A stretch of 64,000 bases of DNA from Leptospira stimsonii (GTDB lineage Bacteria; Spirochaetota; Leptospiria; Leptospirales; Leptospiraceae). Below the pieces are notes generated by a model. The model did not search any database, was not told the origin of the DNA, and was given only the letters and a program-made list of their open reading frames with translations. The stretch spans positions 62,001 through 126,000 of the forward strand of contig NZ_QHCT01000008.1 of the NCBI RefSeq assembly GCF_003545885.1, written 5' to 3'. Both the position numbers and the translations under genes were made by a program. Shown one piece after another: positions 30,005 to 41,193 of this stretch (positions are counted from its first letter, which is position 1; each line of letters opens with the position of its first letter).

Positions 30005-32125
30005 CTATAAATCGAAAAACCGCATCGATTCCAAATTCGATCTTTCGATTCCGATCAAAGTGATATCGTCTTTCTTATAGTCGGGTAAAGGTAATGAATT
30101 CGCTAGGCTCAATAATTCTTCGCAAACTCTTTCCAAGGTTCGATCCGATCTTTTTCGAATCCAATCTTCGATTGAAAAGAATTCGTGTTCGTCTCCGGAA
30201 AACAAAAAACGATCCGGTAATCCATCCGTAAAAAGAATCAAACGAAAATCTCTCGGTAGGTCAAAAGATAACTCGGTATAATTGTGTTCCGGTACCATTC
30301 CCGCATACGGACCCACGAGTTGCAGTGACTTCGACTTTCCTTCTCCGGTCAAAATACAAGCCGGATTTCCAGAACTTGCAAAATGAATCCGATTTGAATT
30401 CAGATCTAAATCTAAAATCAGAGCGGAGAAAAACGGACTCACGTCTCCGATTCTGGATGCGAATTTTTTAGAAAGTTTAGTAAGCATTTCTCCTGGAGAA
30501 AGATTCATATCGGAAAGCGAGCCGTATTCGCTTTGAATCACCATCGTGATCAGGGATGCTTGGATCCCGTGTCCGATCGCATCCGCAAGGAAGATTCGAA
30601 TCTTACGTTCTCCGATCTTTCGAATATTATAAAAATCACCTCCGACGATCGAGATCGGTTGATAGAATGTCTTCAAACGAATCCCTTCTTCTTCTAAAAA
30701 AGATTTCTCCGGAATTTCTAAAAAGTCCGTTTGAATCTTCGCGGCCATATTCAAATCTTCTTGAATCGAACGAAGCGCTAATTTCAGTCGATACGTTCTT
30801 TCCTCTACTTTTTTCTCAAGGTTTCTCGAAAGATCAAAAAGCCTCTGCATGTTTTTAGAATTTCGCACGGAAAGAGAAACCGATTGCGCGGCCAAAAATA
30901 CGAAGGTTCCGATCGAACTATAATATCCGGTTTCCAAAAAATAACTTACATACAACAAATCGTTGATCATCGCGAGGTAGATAAATAAGAATCCGGTCAA
31001 AAGTATGATCGCGCCTTCCCTCTTTCTCCTAACGGCTCGAATCAGTGTAAAAAGGCCGAGACTTCCAGCAAAAAATGCGTTAAGATAATAAATCGGAATC
31101 GTGTATGTAAACACTTTCATCGGGAAAAACAAAACGATCGCCGACGCTACGACGGAAATCCACCAAAGAAGATCGACAAAAATTCTTTTTAAATCCCTTG
31201 GATAAAGAGAAAGAATATAATTTAAAAAAACCGGAACCGAAAAATAGAAAGTCAAATATTCTACTCTAGTTACGTTTTCATAATTTAGAATATTTGTATA
31301 TTCAAGAATCAATCTACTTCCCGGAAATAAGCTCCGAAAACCCATCAACAGACAAAAAAGACCGAAGTAGAGCGACGGAGTTTCTTTTTTTCGCACGATA
31401 AAAAACGAAAGGTGAAGGAAGGTCATGATAAACAATCCTCCCACCAAAAAGGAATCCAATCGGAGAGTTCGATTCCATTCTCCGCGTAGAGAATCCGATT
31501 CTCCTAAGATGATCGGGGACCAAAAACCTCCGAGACGCAAATCTTCATTCGCGATTTGTAATGCGATTTCCAGTTTTTCCCCGGAAGATTCGAACTCAAA
31601 AAACAAAGGTCGGATTCCCTCTTCCACTTCCTTTGGGCTTTGGTCTTCCTTCCGGATAATCTTTCCCGAAGTTAGAACGGGTTTTCCGTTTAAAAAAAGT
31701 TCATAGGAAGAACTCTGGTCGGGAAGAATCAAACCGAGTTTTTGATTTCGAGACGGGAGCCGAACTTCAAGAACATAGGTGCCGAATCCCTTTCCCGTCC
31801 GAGAACCACCGTTCCATGTCGACGGAACGTAAACAATCTCTCCGGATGGTAAAGGCTTCGTTTCCATCATTTCATGAGGAAGATATTTCCATCCGCCCCA
31901 ATAAAACATCCACTCCCCGCGAAGAGTTAAACTTCCTTCTTTTTGAAAGTCCCATGAGGAAGCGTCTAAAATTCCCGACTTACCCTGCGGTATTTCCGGA
32001 CGCGAACAAGAGGAGCTAAGAATCAGAAGAATCCAAAAACAAAGGAGGATACGAGAGTATTTCCAGAAACGGAGCGCCCAAATCGGAAGAATAGGAATTC
32101 CAGAGTGCGCATTCTTATCGAGCAT
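30005..32125 (-). CDS. 7TMR-DISM membrane receptor with SpoIIE-type phosphatase output
   Basis: This 706-residue signalling protein has an N-terminal signal or lipobox region (LLILSSSCSRPEIP, about residue 40). An extracytoplasmic jelly-roll of the 7TMR-DISMED2 type follows, with RGEWMFYWGGWKYLP and GFGTYVLEVRLP. Seven hydrophobic segments lie at ~220-410. A coiled coil (LSRNLEKKVEERTYRLKLAL) leads to a PP2C-like SpoIIE domain at about 475-695. Metal-binding motifs are present: VGGDFYNI, FLADAIGHGIQASL, ASSGNPACI and KKDDITLIGI. The family dephosphorylates anti-anti-sigma factors in partner-switching systems. No such partner is encoded nearby. A second SpoIIE protein is encoded at 45242. Confidence 0.88.
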   Translation of the reverse strand: MLDKNAHSGIPILPIWALRFWKYSRILLCFWILLILSSSCSRPEIPQGKSGILDASSWDFQKEGSLTLRGEWMFYWGGWKYLPHEMMETKPLPSGEIVYVPSTWNGGSRTGKGFGTYVLEVRLPSRNQKLGLILPDQSSSYELFLNGKPVLTSGKIIRKEDQSPKEVEEGIRPLFFEFESSGEKLEIALQIANEDLRLGGFWSPIILGESDSLRGEWNRTLRLDSFLVGGLFIMTFLHLSFFIVRKKETPSLYFGLFCLLMGFRSLFPGSRLILEYTNILNYENVTRVEYLTFYFSVPVFLNYILSLYPRDLKRIFVDLLWWISVVASAIVLFFPMKVFTYTIPIYYLNAFFAGSLGLFTLIRAVRRKREGAIILLTGFLFIYLAMINDLLYVSYFLETGYYSSIGTFVFLAAQSVSLSVRNSKNMQRLFDLSRNLEKKVEERTYRLKLALRSIQEDLNMAAKIQTDFLEIPEKSFLEEEGIRLKTFYQPISIVGGDFYNIRKIGERKIRIFLADAIGHGIQASLITMVIQSEYGSLSDMNLSPGEMLTKLSKKFASRIGDVSPFFSALILDLDLNSNRIHFASSGNPACILTGEGKSKSLQLVGPYAGMVPEHNYTELSFDLPRDFRLILFTDGLPDRFLFSGDEHEFFSIEDWIRKRSDRTLERVCEELLSLANSLPLPDYKKDDITLIGIERSNLESMRFFDL

Positions 32126-32300
32126 TGAGGAAATATCTTTCCAAGATTTGCAAACTGTTCAAATTCTTTTTATCTAGGTTTTAAGAAATGATATGTTGTC
32201 CAAAAATCTTCTTCTTTCGCTCGATCGTTCCGATTTGAGAAACAGATTCTCATCTTATAAATTTCTTATTTCGAAACGATGCTCTTCTTGGAACAAAAAG

Positions 32301-32314
32301 TGAGAGTTCCCACA
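32301..32314. repeat. Dispersed GGAACT palindrome (inverted, degenerate)
   Basis: TGAGAGTTCCCACA occurs in the 373-bp divergent interval 32126-32498, between the phosphatase and porin genes. Its reverse complement reads TGTGGGAACTCTCA, like the copy at 25161. Apart from this and the hairpin at 32452, I see only AT-rich DNA in the interval. Confidence 0.5.
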
Positions 32315-32451
32315 AAGAACTTTCGTATTCCACTTGCATCCGTTTTATCCAGAAATCATCCTTTTTCCCAGAATTTTCACTCATAAAACAAACATTTTTG
32401 ATTTTTTTGAATCAATATATCCAATATAACGAATTACTTGTTGACTATAGC

Positions 32452-32470
32452 AGGGGACCGGCCTTCCCTG
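32452..32470 (+). promoter_or_regulatory. Leader hairpin upstream of the sulfate-uptake operon
   Basis: CAGGGGA pairs with TTCCCTG (seven pairs, one G-U) around CCGGCC. It lies about 15 bp before the strong ribosome-binding site of the porin gene and just after the motif TTGACTATAG, which could be part of a promoter. It may be a regulatory leader or a transcript-stabilising stem. Confidence 0.4.
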
Positions 32471-32498
32471 GTTAAAAATTTCTCAAGGAGGGATTTGA

Positions 32499-34328
32499 GT
32501 GAAACATACGATGACTAAAATAATTACGGGAGTTTTTTTCATTTGTACTCTTACATTTGGCCTATTCTCTCAAGATACAAAAAAAACTAAACCTTCAGAA
32601 TCCGCTCCAATTCTAAATTTGGATCCTCCGTCGGACGTGAAATACGAAGAACAACCGAACGACGGGAAAGGAATTCCTGAAATCCAACAAGAGCTCGCAA
32701 AAGAAGAACCGTACAAGAGCCCTTATAAGGGTAAACTACCCGGAGAATTTATGAAATCGATGCTCCTTTCTCCGGAACACCAGGACGCGGTTCGAAAGGT
32801 CGATCGCCTCTGGTTCGGTGATATCTTTCGTGTAGGCTTTCAGGTTCGTCCTCGTTTTGATTACAGCCACAACGCGGATTTTGATAAGCGAACTCAGGAC
32901 GATCGTAATTTTGCGACGCAGAATTCTCAGGTTTCGTTTATCATCGATCCGAGCCCTTACGTCGCGGCAAAGGTGACGATTCAGGACGTTCGCGTTTTCG
33001 GGGGAGAACAATCGCGTAAAGACGGGCAGTTAGGTTATCTCGGTCTTTCGAACTCGGCCGGAGTGGAATTGAGCTCCGCTCCCACTGCAACCAACTCCGT
33101 AAGCGTTAAAAATAACACGGACCTCAGAGAAGGATTCATTCAACTGAAAAACTTCGCGGAAGGATTCGAAGTTTACATCGGAAGACAGATCTTCGGCTTC
33201 GGTGACAACAGATATATCGGAGGAAGAAACGACGGTCAAACGGGTAACTCCTTCGACGGCGCGAGGGTAAAATACAATTCCAAATATTTCAACTCGGAAG
33301 CATTTACTTCCATCATCGCGGAAGACTCGAACGCGGGAAGCGGTAACAATACTGCGAACGGCGTCAAAAGAGGAACCGTCAATGATACGTATCTTTCCGG
33401 TTTATACAACACACTAAAGTTTGAAGACTTTCTCGTGGATTTCTACTACTTCAATATCGATAAAAAATGGGAACAAGGTGCCACTCCCACTTCCAGTTTG
33501 GATAGAACCAGACAAAGAGACGATCTGAATACTGTCGGATTTCGTTTAACAAACAGAACCGATAGCAACCGATTACCGAAAACAAAATCTTGGGATTGGA
33601 CCTTGGAAGGTTCGTGGCAATACGGCTTCAACGGACAAAGAGTGAATGCAGGTTGGGATCCACTCAAACAAACCGTCGACGGTAAAACGAATTCTGCGAG
33701 AATTTATACCGAGAACGTCCAATACGACGCAAAGTATTTTATCGCTCAGACCGGTTATACTTTTTTTGATCGTTTCCGAGTCGGGATTCAATATTCGATC
33801 GCCTCCGGAGATCCGAACAGAACGGACAATAAGGTTGCGACCTATGATGCATCCTTTGCGACAAGATCCGGCGGTTTTCCCTACTTCGATTCCGGAAACG
33901 GGATCGTAAACGCGACCTTCTGGTCGAACACCCGAACCAAATCGATTCACTTGATGTATAACTCCGCGAACTACGGAAGATTTATCTTCGTCGCCTACGA
34001 CGTTCAAAAAGCCTCCGAAAACGACGCGTGGTATTCTTCCGGTGGATCGCCTAACACGGGGCTTACGACTGAAAACGCTACGGGTTCGGCGTTCGGCGGT
34101 TATAAACTGGGAGAAAGAGGAGGCAAACGCCTTTTCTACGAGTTCGACGTTATCTATCAATACTATCTCAAAGATTACGTCTCGATCTGGACAGGAGGTT
34201 CTTATCTGCTTGCGGGTGATTCGGTTCGAAACGCAAGAGTGAACCCATGGGCGGCGAACGTAAACGATCGATACACTCTGGACGGAAAGTCATACAGCTT
34301 CTTTCTCTTTGTCCAATTCGCAATGTAA
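32499..34328 (+). CDS. Outer-membrane porin (alginate-export/OprD-like beta-barrel) of the sulfate locus
   Basis: This 609-residue protein starts at GTG (32499), six bases after AAGGAGGGA; the ATG 12 bp later is too far from that site. It has a signal peptide ending around FGLFSQ, then a disordered Pro/Glu-rich linker (about 25-85). Amphipathic strands follow to the C-terminal aromatic residue region (FFLFVQFAM), the signature of a beta-barrel. Segments such as [19 protein letters not shown] and [20 protein letters not shown] resemble the alginate-export porin family. Its place 28 bp upstream of a sulfate-binding protein gene suggests it carries sulfate or organosulfur compounds through the outer membrane (inference). 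Confidence 0.82.
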   Translation: MKHTMTKIITGVFFICTLTFGLFSQDTKKTKPSESAPILNLDPPSDVKYEEQPNDGKGIPEIQQELAKEEPYKSPYKGKLPGEFMKSMLLSPEHQDAVRKVDRLWFGDIFRVGFQVRPRFDYSHNADFDKRTQDDRNFATQNSQVSFIIDPSPYVAAKVTIQDVRVFGGEQSRKDGQLGYLGLSNSAGVELSSAPTATNSVSVKNNTDLREGFIQLKNFAEGFEVYIGRQIFGFGDNRYIGGRNDGQTGNSFDGARVKYNSKYFNSEAFTSIIAEDSNAGSGNNTANGVKRGTVNDTYLSGLYNTLKFEDFLVDFYYFNIDKKWEQGATPTSSLDRTRQRDDLNTVGFRLTNRTDSNRLPKTKSWDWTLEGSWQYGFNGQRVNAGWDPLKQTVDGKTNSARIYTENVQYDAKYFIAQTGYTFFDRFRVGIQYSIASGDPNRTDNKVATYDASFATRSGGFPYFDSGNGIVNATFWSNTRTKSIHLMYNSANYGRFIFVAYDVQKASENDAWYSSGGSPNTGLTTENATGSAFGGYKLGERGGKRLFYEFDVIYQYYLKDYVSIWTGGSYLLAGDSVRNARVNPWAANVNDRYTLDGKSYSFFLFVQFAM

Positions 34329-34356
34329 TTCAAAATTAGATGTTAGGAATAAAACG

Positions 34357-35361
34357 ATGAAAACAAAAATTTTTAAAATCGCGGCGGTCACATTCTTCTG
34401 GACCATCGGGAACATGAATCTCTCGGCAAAAGACGTAACTCTACTCAACGTTTCGTACGATCCGACCAGGGAGTTATACGCTGAGTATAACAAACTGTTC
34501 GCCAATTACTGGAAATCGAAAACCGGAGACGACGTTCGTATCAATCAATCACACGGCGGAAGCGGAAAACAAGCAAGATCCGTAATCGACGGACTCGAAG
34601 CGGATATCGTGACCCTGGCACTCGCGTATGATATCGATATCATTGCTTCCAAAGGTCTGATCGCGAGAGACTGGCTGAAGAGCCTTCCCAATAATAGCAC
34701 ACCTTATACTTCCACGATCGTCTTCGTGGTCCGAAAAGGAAATCCGAAGAATATCAAAGATTGGGATGATCTCGTTAAACCGAAGGTCGGAGTGATCACT
34801 CCGAATCCGAAAACGAGCGGTGGTGCGAGATGGAATTATCTTGCGGCTTGGGCTTTCGCTCAGAAAAAATTCAACAACGACAATGCTAAGGTTCAGGACT
34901 TTATAAAAACGTTATTTAAGAATGTTCCGGTATTGGATTCAGGCGCCCGTGGCTCAAGTAATACCTTCGCACAAAACGGAATCGGCGACGTGTTGATCGC
35001 ATGGGAAAACGAATCCTTTTTGATCTTGGAAGAATTTGGAAAGGATAAATACGAAGTAGTGTTTCCCTCCTTAAGCATTCTCGCGGAACCTCCCGTTGCG
35101 ATCGTAGAAAAGAACGCGGAGAAACACGGAACCTTGGAAACGGCAAAAGCGTATTTGAAATCTCTCTACTCCGAAGCCGCTCAAGAAATCATTGCAAAAC
35201 ACGGATATCGCCCGAGAAGCCCTGCCGTATTAAAAAAATACGAATCCAAATTTCCAAAATTGGATTTGATCACGGTGGAAGGACATTTCGGCGGATGGCA
35301 TAAAGCTCAAAAAGATCATTTTGCCGATGGAGCCTCCTTCGATCAGCTCTACGTAAAATAA
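34357..35361 (+). CDS. Sulfate ABC transporter substrate-binding protein, copy 1
   Basis: The protein has 334 residues from the ATG at 34357; an upstream TTG overlapping the porin gene is rejected. It has a signal peptide (residues ~1-22), then the sulfate-binding signatures [32 protein letters not shown], then [18 protein letters not shown] and [13 protein letters not shown]. These match Sbp/CysP, which bind oxyanions in the periplasm through backbone amides and hand them to CysTWA. A paralogue with the same signatures follows 234 bp downstream. A strong hairpin after its stop probably separates the two transcripts. Confidence 0.92.
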   Translation: MKTKIFKIAAVTFFWTIGNMNLSAKDVTLLNVSYDPTRELYAEYNKLFANYWKSKTGDDVRINQSHGGSGKQARSVIDGLEADIVTLALAYDIDIIASKGLIARDWLKSLPNNSTPYTSTIVFVVRKGNPKNIKDWDDLVKPKVGVITPNPKTSGGARWNYLAAWAFAQKKFNNDNAKVQDFIKTLFKNVPVLDSGARGSSNTFAQNGIGDVLIAWENESFLILEEFGKDKYEVVFPSLSILAEPPVAIVEKNAEKHGTLETAKAYLKSLYSEAAQEIIAKHGYRPRSPAVLKKYESKFPKLDLITVEGHFGGWHKAQKDHFADGASFDQLYVK

Positions 35362-35374
35362 TCGCGCCATTCTT

Positions 35375-35408
35375 AAGATGAACTCAGTTTATAAATTGAG
35401 TTCATCTT
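35375..35408. terminator. Perfect 12-bp stem-loop after the first sulfate-binding gene
   Basis: AAGATGAACTCA pairs exactly with TGAGTTCATCTT around a 10-base AT-rich loop, 13 bp after the stop at 35361. The following T content is modest, so it may end transcripts, block exonucleases, or both. Confidence 0.65.
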
Positions 35409-35532
35409 CTTTGGTTCGAATCGCTCTTTCGTATTTTGAAAGGAAGCAATCCGGAAAAAGCTCGAGCGGCAAAAAGTCCAAAGAGAATACAAAATTCTTT
35501 ACTTCCAAGCGAGCTTTATATTTATTGGATCC

Positions 35533-35556
35533 AAATATCTAATTTATTAGATATTT
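35533..35556. promoter_or_regulatory. 24-bp perfect dyad, candidate operator of the second sulfate transcript
   Basis: AAATATCTAA and TTAGATATTT are exact reverse complements separated by TTTA, 39 bp before the ATG at 35596. A small palindrome, TTGGATCCAA, overlaps its left edge. The symmetry, AT-richness and position in the promoter zone favour a repressor-binding site over a terminator (there is no T-run). Confidence 0.55.
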
Positions 35557-35595
35557 GTTCACTTTGTTGTAGAAAATAGTCCAGGAACGATCGGA

Positions 35596-36606
35596 ATGAA
35601 CTCAATATTCGCCAAACTCACCTTAATCCTAATTCTTCTGTTTACGGGTTCTTTTCCCCTCTTTTCCCAGACAAAACTTTTGAATGTTTCCTACGATCCG
35701 ACTCGCGAACTTTATGCTCAAATCAATAAACTCTTTATCGCTCATTGGAAAAAACAAACCGGAGAAGAATTGATCATCAATCAATCGCACGGGGGAAGCG
35801 GAAAACAAGCCAGAGCCGTGATCGACGGACTCGAAGCCGACGTTGTCACTCTCGCACTCGCCCAGGATATCGAAGCGATCGCGGAAAAATCAAAACTTCT
35901 TTCCACTGAATGGGAGAATCTTCTCCCCCACCAAAGTTCTCCTTACACTTCCGCAATCGTTCTCCTCGTAAGAAAAGGAAATCCGAAAGGAATCAAAGAT
36001 TGGGACGATTTGATAAAACCGGGAATCGGAGTCGTGACTCCAAATCCGAAAACCGGAGGCGGCGCGAGATGGAACTACCTTGCGGCTTGGGGTTTTGCCA
36101 AGGGAAAATACGGCTCGGAAGAAAAGGCAAAGGAATTCGTTAAAAATCTCTATAAGAATGTTCTTGTATTGGATTCGGGAGCGAGAGGTTCTCTGACCAC
36201 ATTTGTTCAAAGAGGAATCGGAGACGTTTTGATCTCCTGGGAAAACGAAGCGCATCTCGCACTCAAAGAAACGGCAAACCAACCGAACTCTCAAGTGGAA
36301 ATCGTCTTTCCCTCGGTGAGCATTCTCGCCGAACCGTCCGTAGCCGTCGTCACGAAGAACGCCGAAAAACACGGAACCCTCAAAGTATCCGAGAGTTATC
36401 TAAAATTCTTATACACTCCCGAAGGACAAGAGATCATCGCAAAAAACTACTATCGCCCTACGGACTCGAAGATTTTGACGAAGTATAAAAACATATTCAA
36501 AAATTTGAAACTGTTTACGATCAGAGACGTCGAAGGCTCTTGGAAAAAAGCCCAAGAAAAACATTTCGCAGAAGGCGGAATTTTCGATCAGGTTTACTCG
36601 AAATAA
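35596..36606 (+). CDS. Sulfate ABC transporter substrate-binding protein, copy 2
   Basis: The protein has 336 residues. A signal peptide ([16 protein letters not shown]) is followed by the same family motifs as copy 1: [50 protein letters not shown] and [13 protein letters not shown]. The two proteins look roughly two-thirds identical by eye, so they are tandem duplicates. This copy is the one joined to the permease and ATPase genes (35 bp to cysT). Copy 1 travels with the porin. They may differ in affinity or in substrate (sulfate, thiosulfate, other oxyanions). Confidence 0.92.
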   Translation: MNSIFAKLTLILILLFTGSFPLFSQTKLLNVSYDPTRELYAQINKLFIAHWKKQTGEELIINQSHGGSGKQARAVIDGLEADVVTLALAQDIEAIAEKSKLLSTEWENLLPHQSSPYTSAIVLLVRKGNPKGIKDWDDLIKPGIGVVTPNPKTGGGARWNYLAAWGFAKGKYGSEEKAKEFVKNLYKNVLVLDSGARGSLTTFVQRGIGDVLISWENEAHLALKETANQPNSQVEIVFPSVSILAEPSVAVVTKNAEKHGTLKVSESYLKFLYTPEGQEIIAKNYYRPTDSKILTKYKNIFKNLKLFTIRDVEGSWKKAQEKHFAEGGIFDQVYSK

Positions 36607-36641
36607 ATTCAAACAAAAGTCGCAAAAGAGAAAACGAAAAA

Positions 36642-37474
36642 GTGTCCATCCTGAACGTTAGAACCAAACCCTATGGAAAGTCCGCCTTTGGAATCAGCCT
36701 AGGACTTACCGTAACCTACTTGAGTTTGTTAGTCATTATTCCGTTAGGCGCCCTCTTTCTAAAAAGTACGGGAATCGGTTGGAGCGGTTTTTGGAAACTT
36801 CTTACAAACGAAAGAATTTTATCCGCACTTTACTTGAGTTTTGGCGCGGGAGCGATCGCGGCCTTCGTAAATTTATTCCTCGGATTTCTATTTGCTTGGG
36901 TTTTAGTTCGATACGAGTTTCCCGGAAAGTCGCTTTTGGATTCATTAGTCGACCTTCCTTTTACTTTGCCGACTGCGGTAGCGGGAATCGCGTTAACCAC
37001 CATTTACACGAAGAATGGAATCATAGGAAAACTCCTGGATCCATACGGAATCAAAATTGCATATACTCCGATTGGAATCGTGATCGCGCTCATATTTATC
37101 GGCTTCCCCTTTGTGGTAAGAACGGTTCAACCGGTCTTGGAAGAATTTCCAAAGGAATTGGAAGAATCCGCTTATTGCCTCGGTGCAAATCGCTGGCAAA
37201 TTTTTAGAAGAATCATCTTTCCGGAACTCATTCCTCCTTTGGTGACCGGCGCCGCGATGGCGTTTGCAAGAGGAATCGGAGAATACGGGTCCGTCGTTTT
37301 TATTTCCGGAAATCTTCCCGGTAAAACGGAGATTCTTCCTTTATTGATCGTCACCAAACTCGAACAATACGAATACGAGGAAGCGACGGGAATCGCATTC
37401 ATTATGCTGGTGATCTCTTTTAGTATATTATTAGGTATTAATATTCTTCAGACGATATCCGCAAGGAGAAAGGG

Positions 37475-37478
<4 letters not shown>
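36642..37478 (+). CDS. cysT: Sulfate ABC transporter permease CysT
   Basis: The protein has 278 residues from a GTG at 36642. The longer frame that reads back into the binding-protein gene from a TTG is rejected. It has six hydrophobic segments. The core carries [15 protein letters not shown], and the ATPase-coupling EAA loop reads [23 protein letters not shown], ending in [22 protein letters not shown]. That is the CysT/CysU pattern. It pairs with CysW, whose start overlaps its stop as ATGA, and with CysA to import sulfate across the inner membrane. Confidence 0.93.
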
Positions 37479-38313
<835 letters not shown>

Positions 38314-38314
<1 letters not shown>

Positions 38315-39387
38315 TGATGGGAATCGAAGTTAAGAATATCGTTAAACGATTCGGAAATTTTACCGCCATAGACAATTTATCCTTGGATGTTCCTTCCGGA
38401 GAATTGGTCGCACTTTTAGGACCTTCCGGTTCCGGTAAAACAACTCTTTTAAGAATCATCGCGGGATTGGAAGACGCCGATTCGGGAGAAGTAATCTTCG
38501 AAGGAAAGGAAGTCGGGAAAAAGAACGCGAAGGACAGAGGAGTCGGTTTCGTTTTTCAACACTATGCCCTCTTTCGCCATATGACGATTTTTGAAAATAT
38601 CGCTTTTGGTCTCGAGGTCAGAAAACGATCGGAAAGACCGAGCAAAGAAACGATCAGAGAAAAGGTGATGAGCCTTTTGAAACTCGTTCAATTGGAGAAT
38701 TTTCACAACCGTTATCCGGCCGAATTGTCCGGAGGACAAAGGCAAAGGATTGCACTCGCAAGAGCTCTCGCGATCGAGCCTCGTTTTTTGCTGTTAGACG
38801 AACCGTTCGGTGCGCTGGACGCAAAAGTAAGAAAGGAACTCAGAAGTTGGCTCAGACGTCTTCATGATGAGATCCACATCACGAGTGTGTTTGTAACTCA
38901 CGATCAGGAAGAGGCGCTTGAAGTTTCGGATAAGGTCGTCATTTTACGTTCCGGAAAGATCGAACAAGTGGGAACTCCGGACGAAGTCTACAATCATCCG
39001 AAAAACTCCTTCGTATTTCACTTCCTGGGAGACGTGAATCTTTTCCATGGAAGAGTCCAAGGCGGGCAAACACAATTAGGCGAGATCAAAGTAGACGCTC
39101 CCGAACACGCGGAAGTGGAAAACGCGAACGCCGTCGGTTATGTGCGTCCGTATGACGTAGAAATTTTAAGAGAGCCGATTCCGGCACAAACGATTCCGGC
39201 CGAGATTCAATACATTCATTCGACGGGAAGAATCGTAAAAGTCGATCTCAAACGTTTGGATACGGGTGCAATCCTGGAATCTCAGCTCAACTCGACCGAG
39301 TTTCAAAATCTTAACTTACTTCCGGGAGAAACGGTTCATATTCGTTTTAGAAAGATCAAGGTTTACGTAGAAGATTATACGATCTAA
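38314..39387 (+). CDS. cysA: Sulfate/thiosulfate ABC transporter ATPase CysA
   Basis: This 357-residue ATPase has Walker [10 protein letters not shown] (about 36-44), Q-loop [15 protein letters not shown], signature [15 protein letters not shown], Walker [13 protein letters not shown], and switch His in [12 protein letters not shown]. The C-terminal ~110 residues form the regulatory TOBE-like domain of CysA (YVRPYDVEI). AAGAGGAGG precedes the ATG at 38314; a second ATG follows immediately and could also serve. It closes the sulfate operon. The 184 bp to the convergent modC gene contain only a weak CCTGA/TCAGG hairpin near 39435. Confidence 0.95.
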
Positions 39388-39571
39388 AACGCAGGCGAAC
39401 GTTCCCTATTTCCGTTGCCGCAATGCCTTTCCTGAGAAAATGTTTTTTATCAGGAGACAAAGCGAACGTATCATTCGGGGCGATTCTCCATAACCCGGAG
39501 AACGTGGAAGATTGTGAAAGAAATGAATCACGTTCCAAATTCCGATTTTGGATCATCGATGACTTCGATTC

Positions 39572-40285
39572 CTAAACTCTTTTTTTTCCTTTTATCGCTT
39601 TTTCTCTCAAAGAATTCGTTTTTTTGAATATAGAACCGTTTTCCATGGTCAGCATTTCTCCGGAAAAAAAGGAGGCGTCATTGCGATCGTGAGAAACGAT
39701 CAAGACCGGGATTTGATGGATTTTTTGGATTACCTTCAATTCCTTTCTCATCCTATCTTTCAACTCGGAATTGAGGGCGGCAAAGGGTTCGTCCAAAAGA
39801 AGAATGTCAGGTCGTTTTACGAGCGCCCTCGCCAAGGCCACCCTTTGTTTTTGTCCACCGGAAAGATTTTTGGGATAACTTTCCGATAGATTTCGTATTT
39901 CAAATAATTCTAATATTTCCTCGATTCTTTTTTGATCGTCTTGCTTCAAACGACCCGGAAAACCGTTTTTTAACGGGAATTCTATATTCTTTCTTACCGA
40001 AAGGTGAGGAAAAAGAGAATAACCTTGGGGAAGATAACCTATCTTTCGTTTTTGCGCAGGGAGATCCACTTTCGTACCAGCGTCGAAAAATACGTCTTTG
40101 TGAAACGAAATTCTTCCGAGATCCGGACGAATCAAACCAGCAATCGTCTTGAGAGTCAAAGTTTTACCCGCACCGGAAGGACCGTAGATCAATAGAAAAT
40201 CCCTTTCAAAAGAGAAATTCAGATCGAGAAAGAACGTCCTTGTTCCATCACGTAACGTTTTTTGAATCTTTATTTCGAGGGACAT
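39572..40285 (-). CDS. modC: Molybdate ABC transporter ATPase ModC (lacks the MOP domain)
   Basis: The protein has 237 residues. Walker A is GPSGAGKTLTLK, followed by GYLPQGYSLFPHLSVRKNI (Q-loop), LSGGQKQRVALARAL, ILLLDEPFAALN and LIVSHDRNDA. It matches ModC, but is about 115 residues shorter than E. coli ModC because the C-terminal molybdate-binding MOP/TOBE domain is absent. Short ModC forms exist in other bacteria. It lies 106 bp downstream of modA on the same strand. Substrate assignment rests on the neighbours. Confidence 0.88.
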   Translation of the reverse strand: MSLEIKIQKTLRDGTRTFFLDLNFSFERDFLLIYGPSGAGKTLTLKTIAGLIRPDLGRISFHKDVFFDAGTKVDLPAQKRKIGYLPQGYSLFPHLSVRKNIEFPLKNGFPGRLKQDDQKRIEEILELFEIRNLSESYPKNLSGGQKQRVALARALVKRPDILLLDEPFAALNSELKDRMRKELKVIQKIHQIPVLIVSHDRNDASFFSGEMLTMENGSIFKKTNSLREKAIKGKKRV

Positions 40286-40391
40286 TCCGATTTATATATC
40301 CGTGTGTTTTGATCGCGTTCCGGTTTTTTCGGGGCGCTTTCATTCGTTTTCGAGTTAAGGATCTTCTATGATTCCTTTCAAAGCGAATTCC

Positions 40392-41174
40392 TTATTTCGA
40401 AAGAGATTCGTGGTTGGATCCAATTCTTTCAAAGTGGAATTTTTCAAAGATCGTTCGTGCTTCCGGTGAGGATAGGAACTCCAAAAAAAGTTGGGATTCC
40501 TTCGGCGATGTCGTTTTAGAAACGATAACGATCGGATAGAGAATCGACTTTGTCTTTAGATCTTCGATCGCAATCCGAACTTTGTCTTTCATCAACATCG
40601 CGTCGGTCTTATATACAAAGCCCGCGTCCACCTCGCCTCTCGCGACGTAGTCCAATACCTGCCTAACGTTCTCGCCCGGTATGAATTTATTCTCCAGAAC
40701 TTGATAGATTCCTTCTTTTTCCAGAACTTCCTTAGCATATCGACCCGCCGGCACCGTAGAAGAATTTCCAATCGCAATTCTTTGAATCGAATCTTCTTTG
40801 AGTTGAGAAAGGTTTCGAATTTTCGAGAGTCCGTCAGAGGGAACGATGAGAACCAATTTATTTTTCATAAAATTCTTCCGAGATTTCGGATCAAAAAGCT
40901 CCTTCTCCAACCCTCTTTCCACGGTCTCCTGATCGGCAGATGCAAAAATATCGGCGGGCGCACCGTTCTCAATTTGTTGAAGCAGAACACCCGAGCCTGC
41001 AAAATTAAAAACCACTTTCACCGAATACTTCTTATCAAACTCTTTACCGATTTCCGTAAATGCTTGCGTCAGACTGGAAGCCGCGGATATGATGAGTTGT
41101 TTTTTCTCTTCTCCAAAAACGGGAGAAAAGAAGAAAAAGACCGAAAACAAAAAAATGAATCTAATTTTACGCAT
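40392..41174 (-). CDS. modA: Molybdate-binding periplasmic protein ModA
   Basis: This 260-residue protein has a signal peptide (RFIFLFSVFFFFSPVFG). The ModA signatures are IISAASSLTQAFTEIGKEF, then VFNFAGSGVLLQQIENGAPADIFASADQ, PAGRYAKEVLEK, and RGEVDAGFVYKTDAM with the conserved Tyr. It binds molybdate or tungstate in the periplasm; discrimination between the two is not evident from sequence. It lies 19 bp downstream of modB and belongs to the same leftward operon. Confidence 0.92.
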   Translation of the reverse strand: MRKIRFIFLFSVFFFFSPVFGEEKKQLIISAASSLTQAFTEIGKEFDKKYSVKVVFNFAGSGVLLQQIENGAPADIFASADQETVERGLEKELFDPKSRKNFMKNKLVLIVPSDGLSKIRNLSQLKEDSIQRIAIGNSSTVPAGRYAKEVLEKEGIYQVLENKFIPGENVRQVLDYVARGEVDAGFVYKTDAMLMKDKVRIAIEDLKTKSILYPIVIVSKTTSPKESQLFLEFLSSPEARTIFEKFHFERIGSNHESLSK

Positions 41175-41193
41175 ATTCTTTTTTATTAATATA

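Noticed and set aside
33573..34160. 195-codon minus-strand frame inside the porin gene
   Set aside because: It is antisense to a well-supported beta-barrel gene, with no family match or ribosome-binding site.
36540..36641. Longer CysT starting inside the binding-protein gene
   Set aside because: The extension is a charged Arg-rich shadow of the upstream gene; the GTG at 36642 lies just before the conserved membrane domain.
39388..39571. Strong terminator between the convergent sulfate and molybdate operons
   Set aside because: Only a weak five-base stem (CCTGA/TCAGG) with a long T-rich loop near 39435 is present, too weak to list as a feature.
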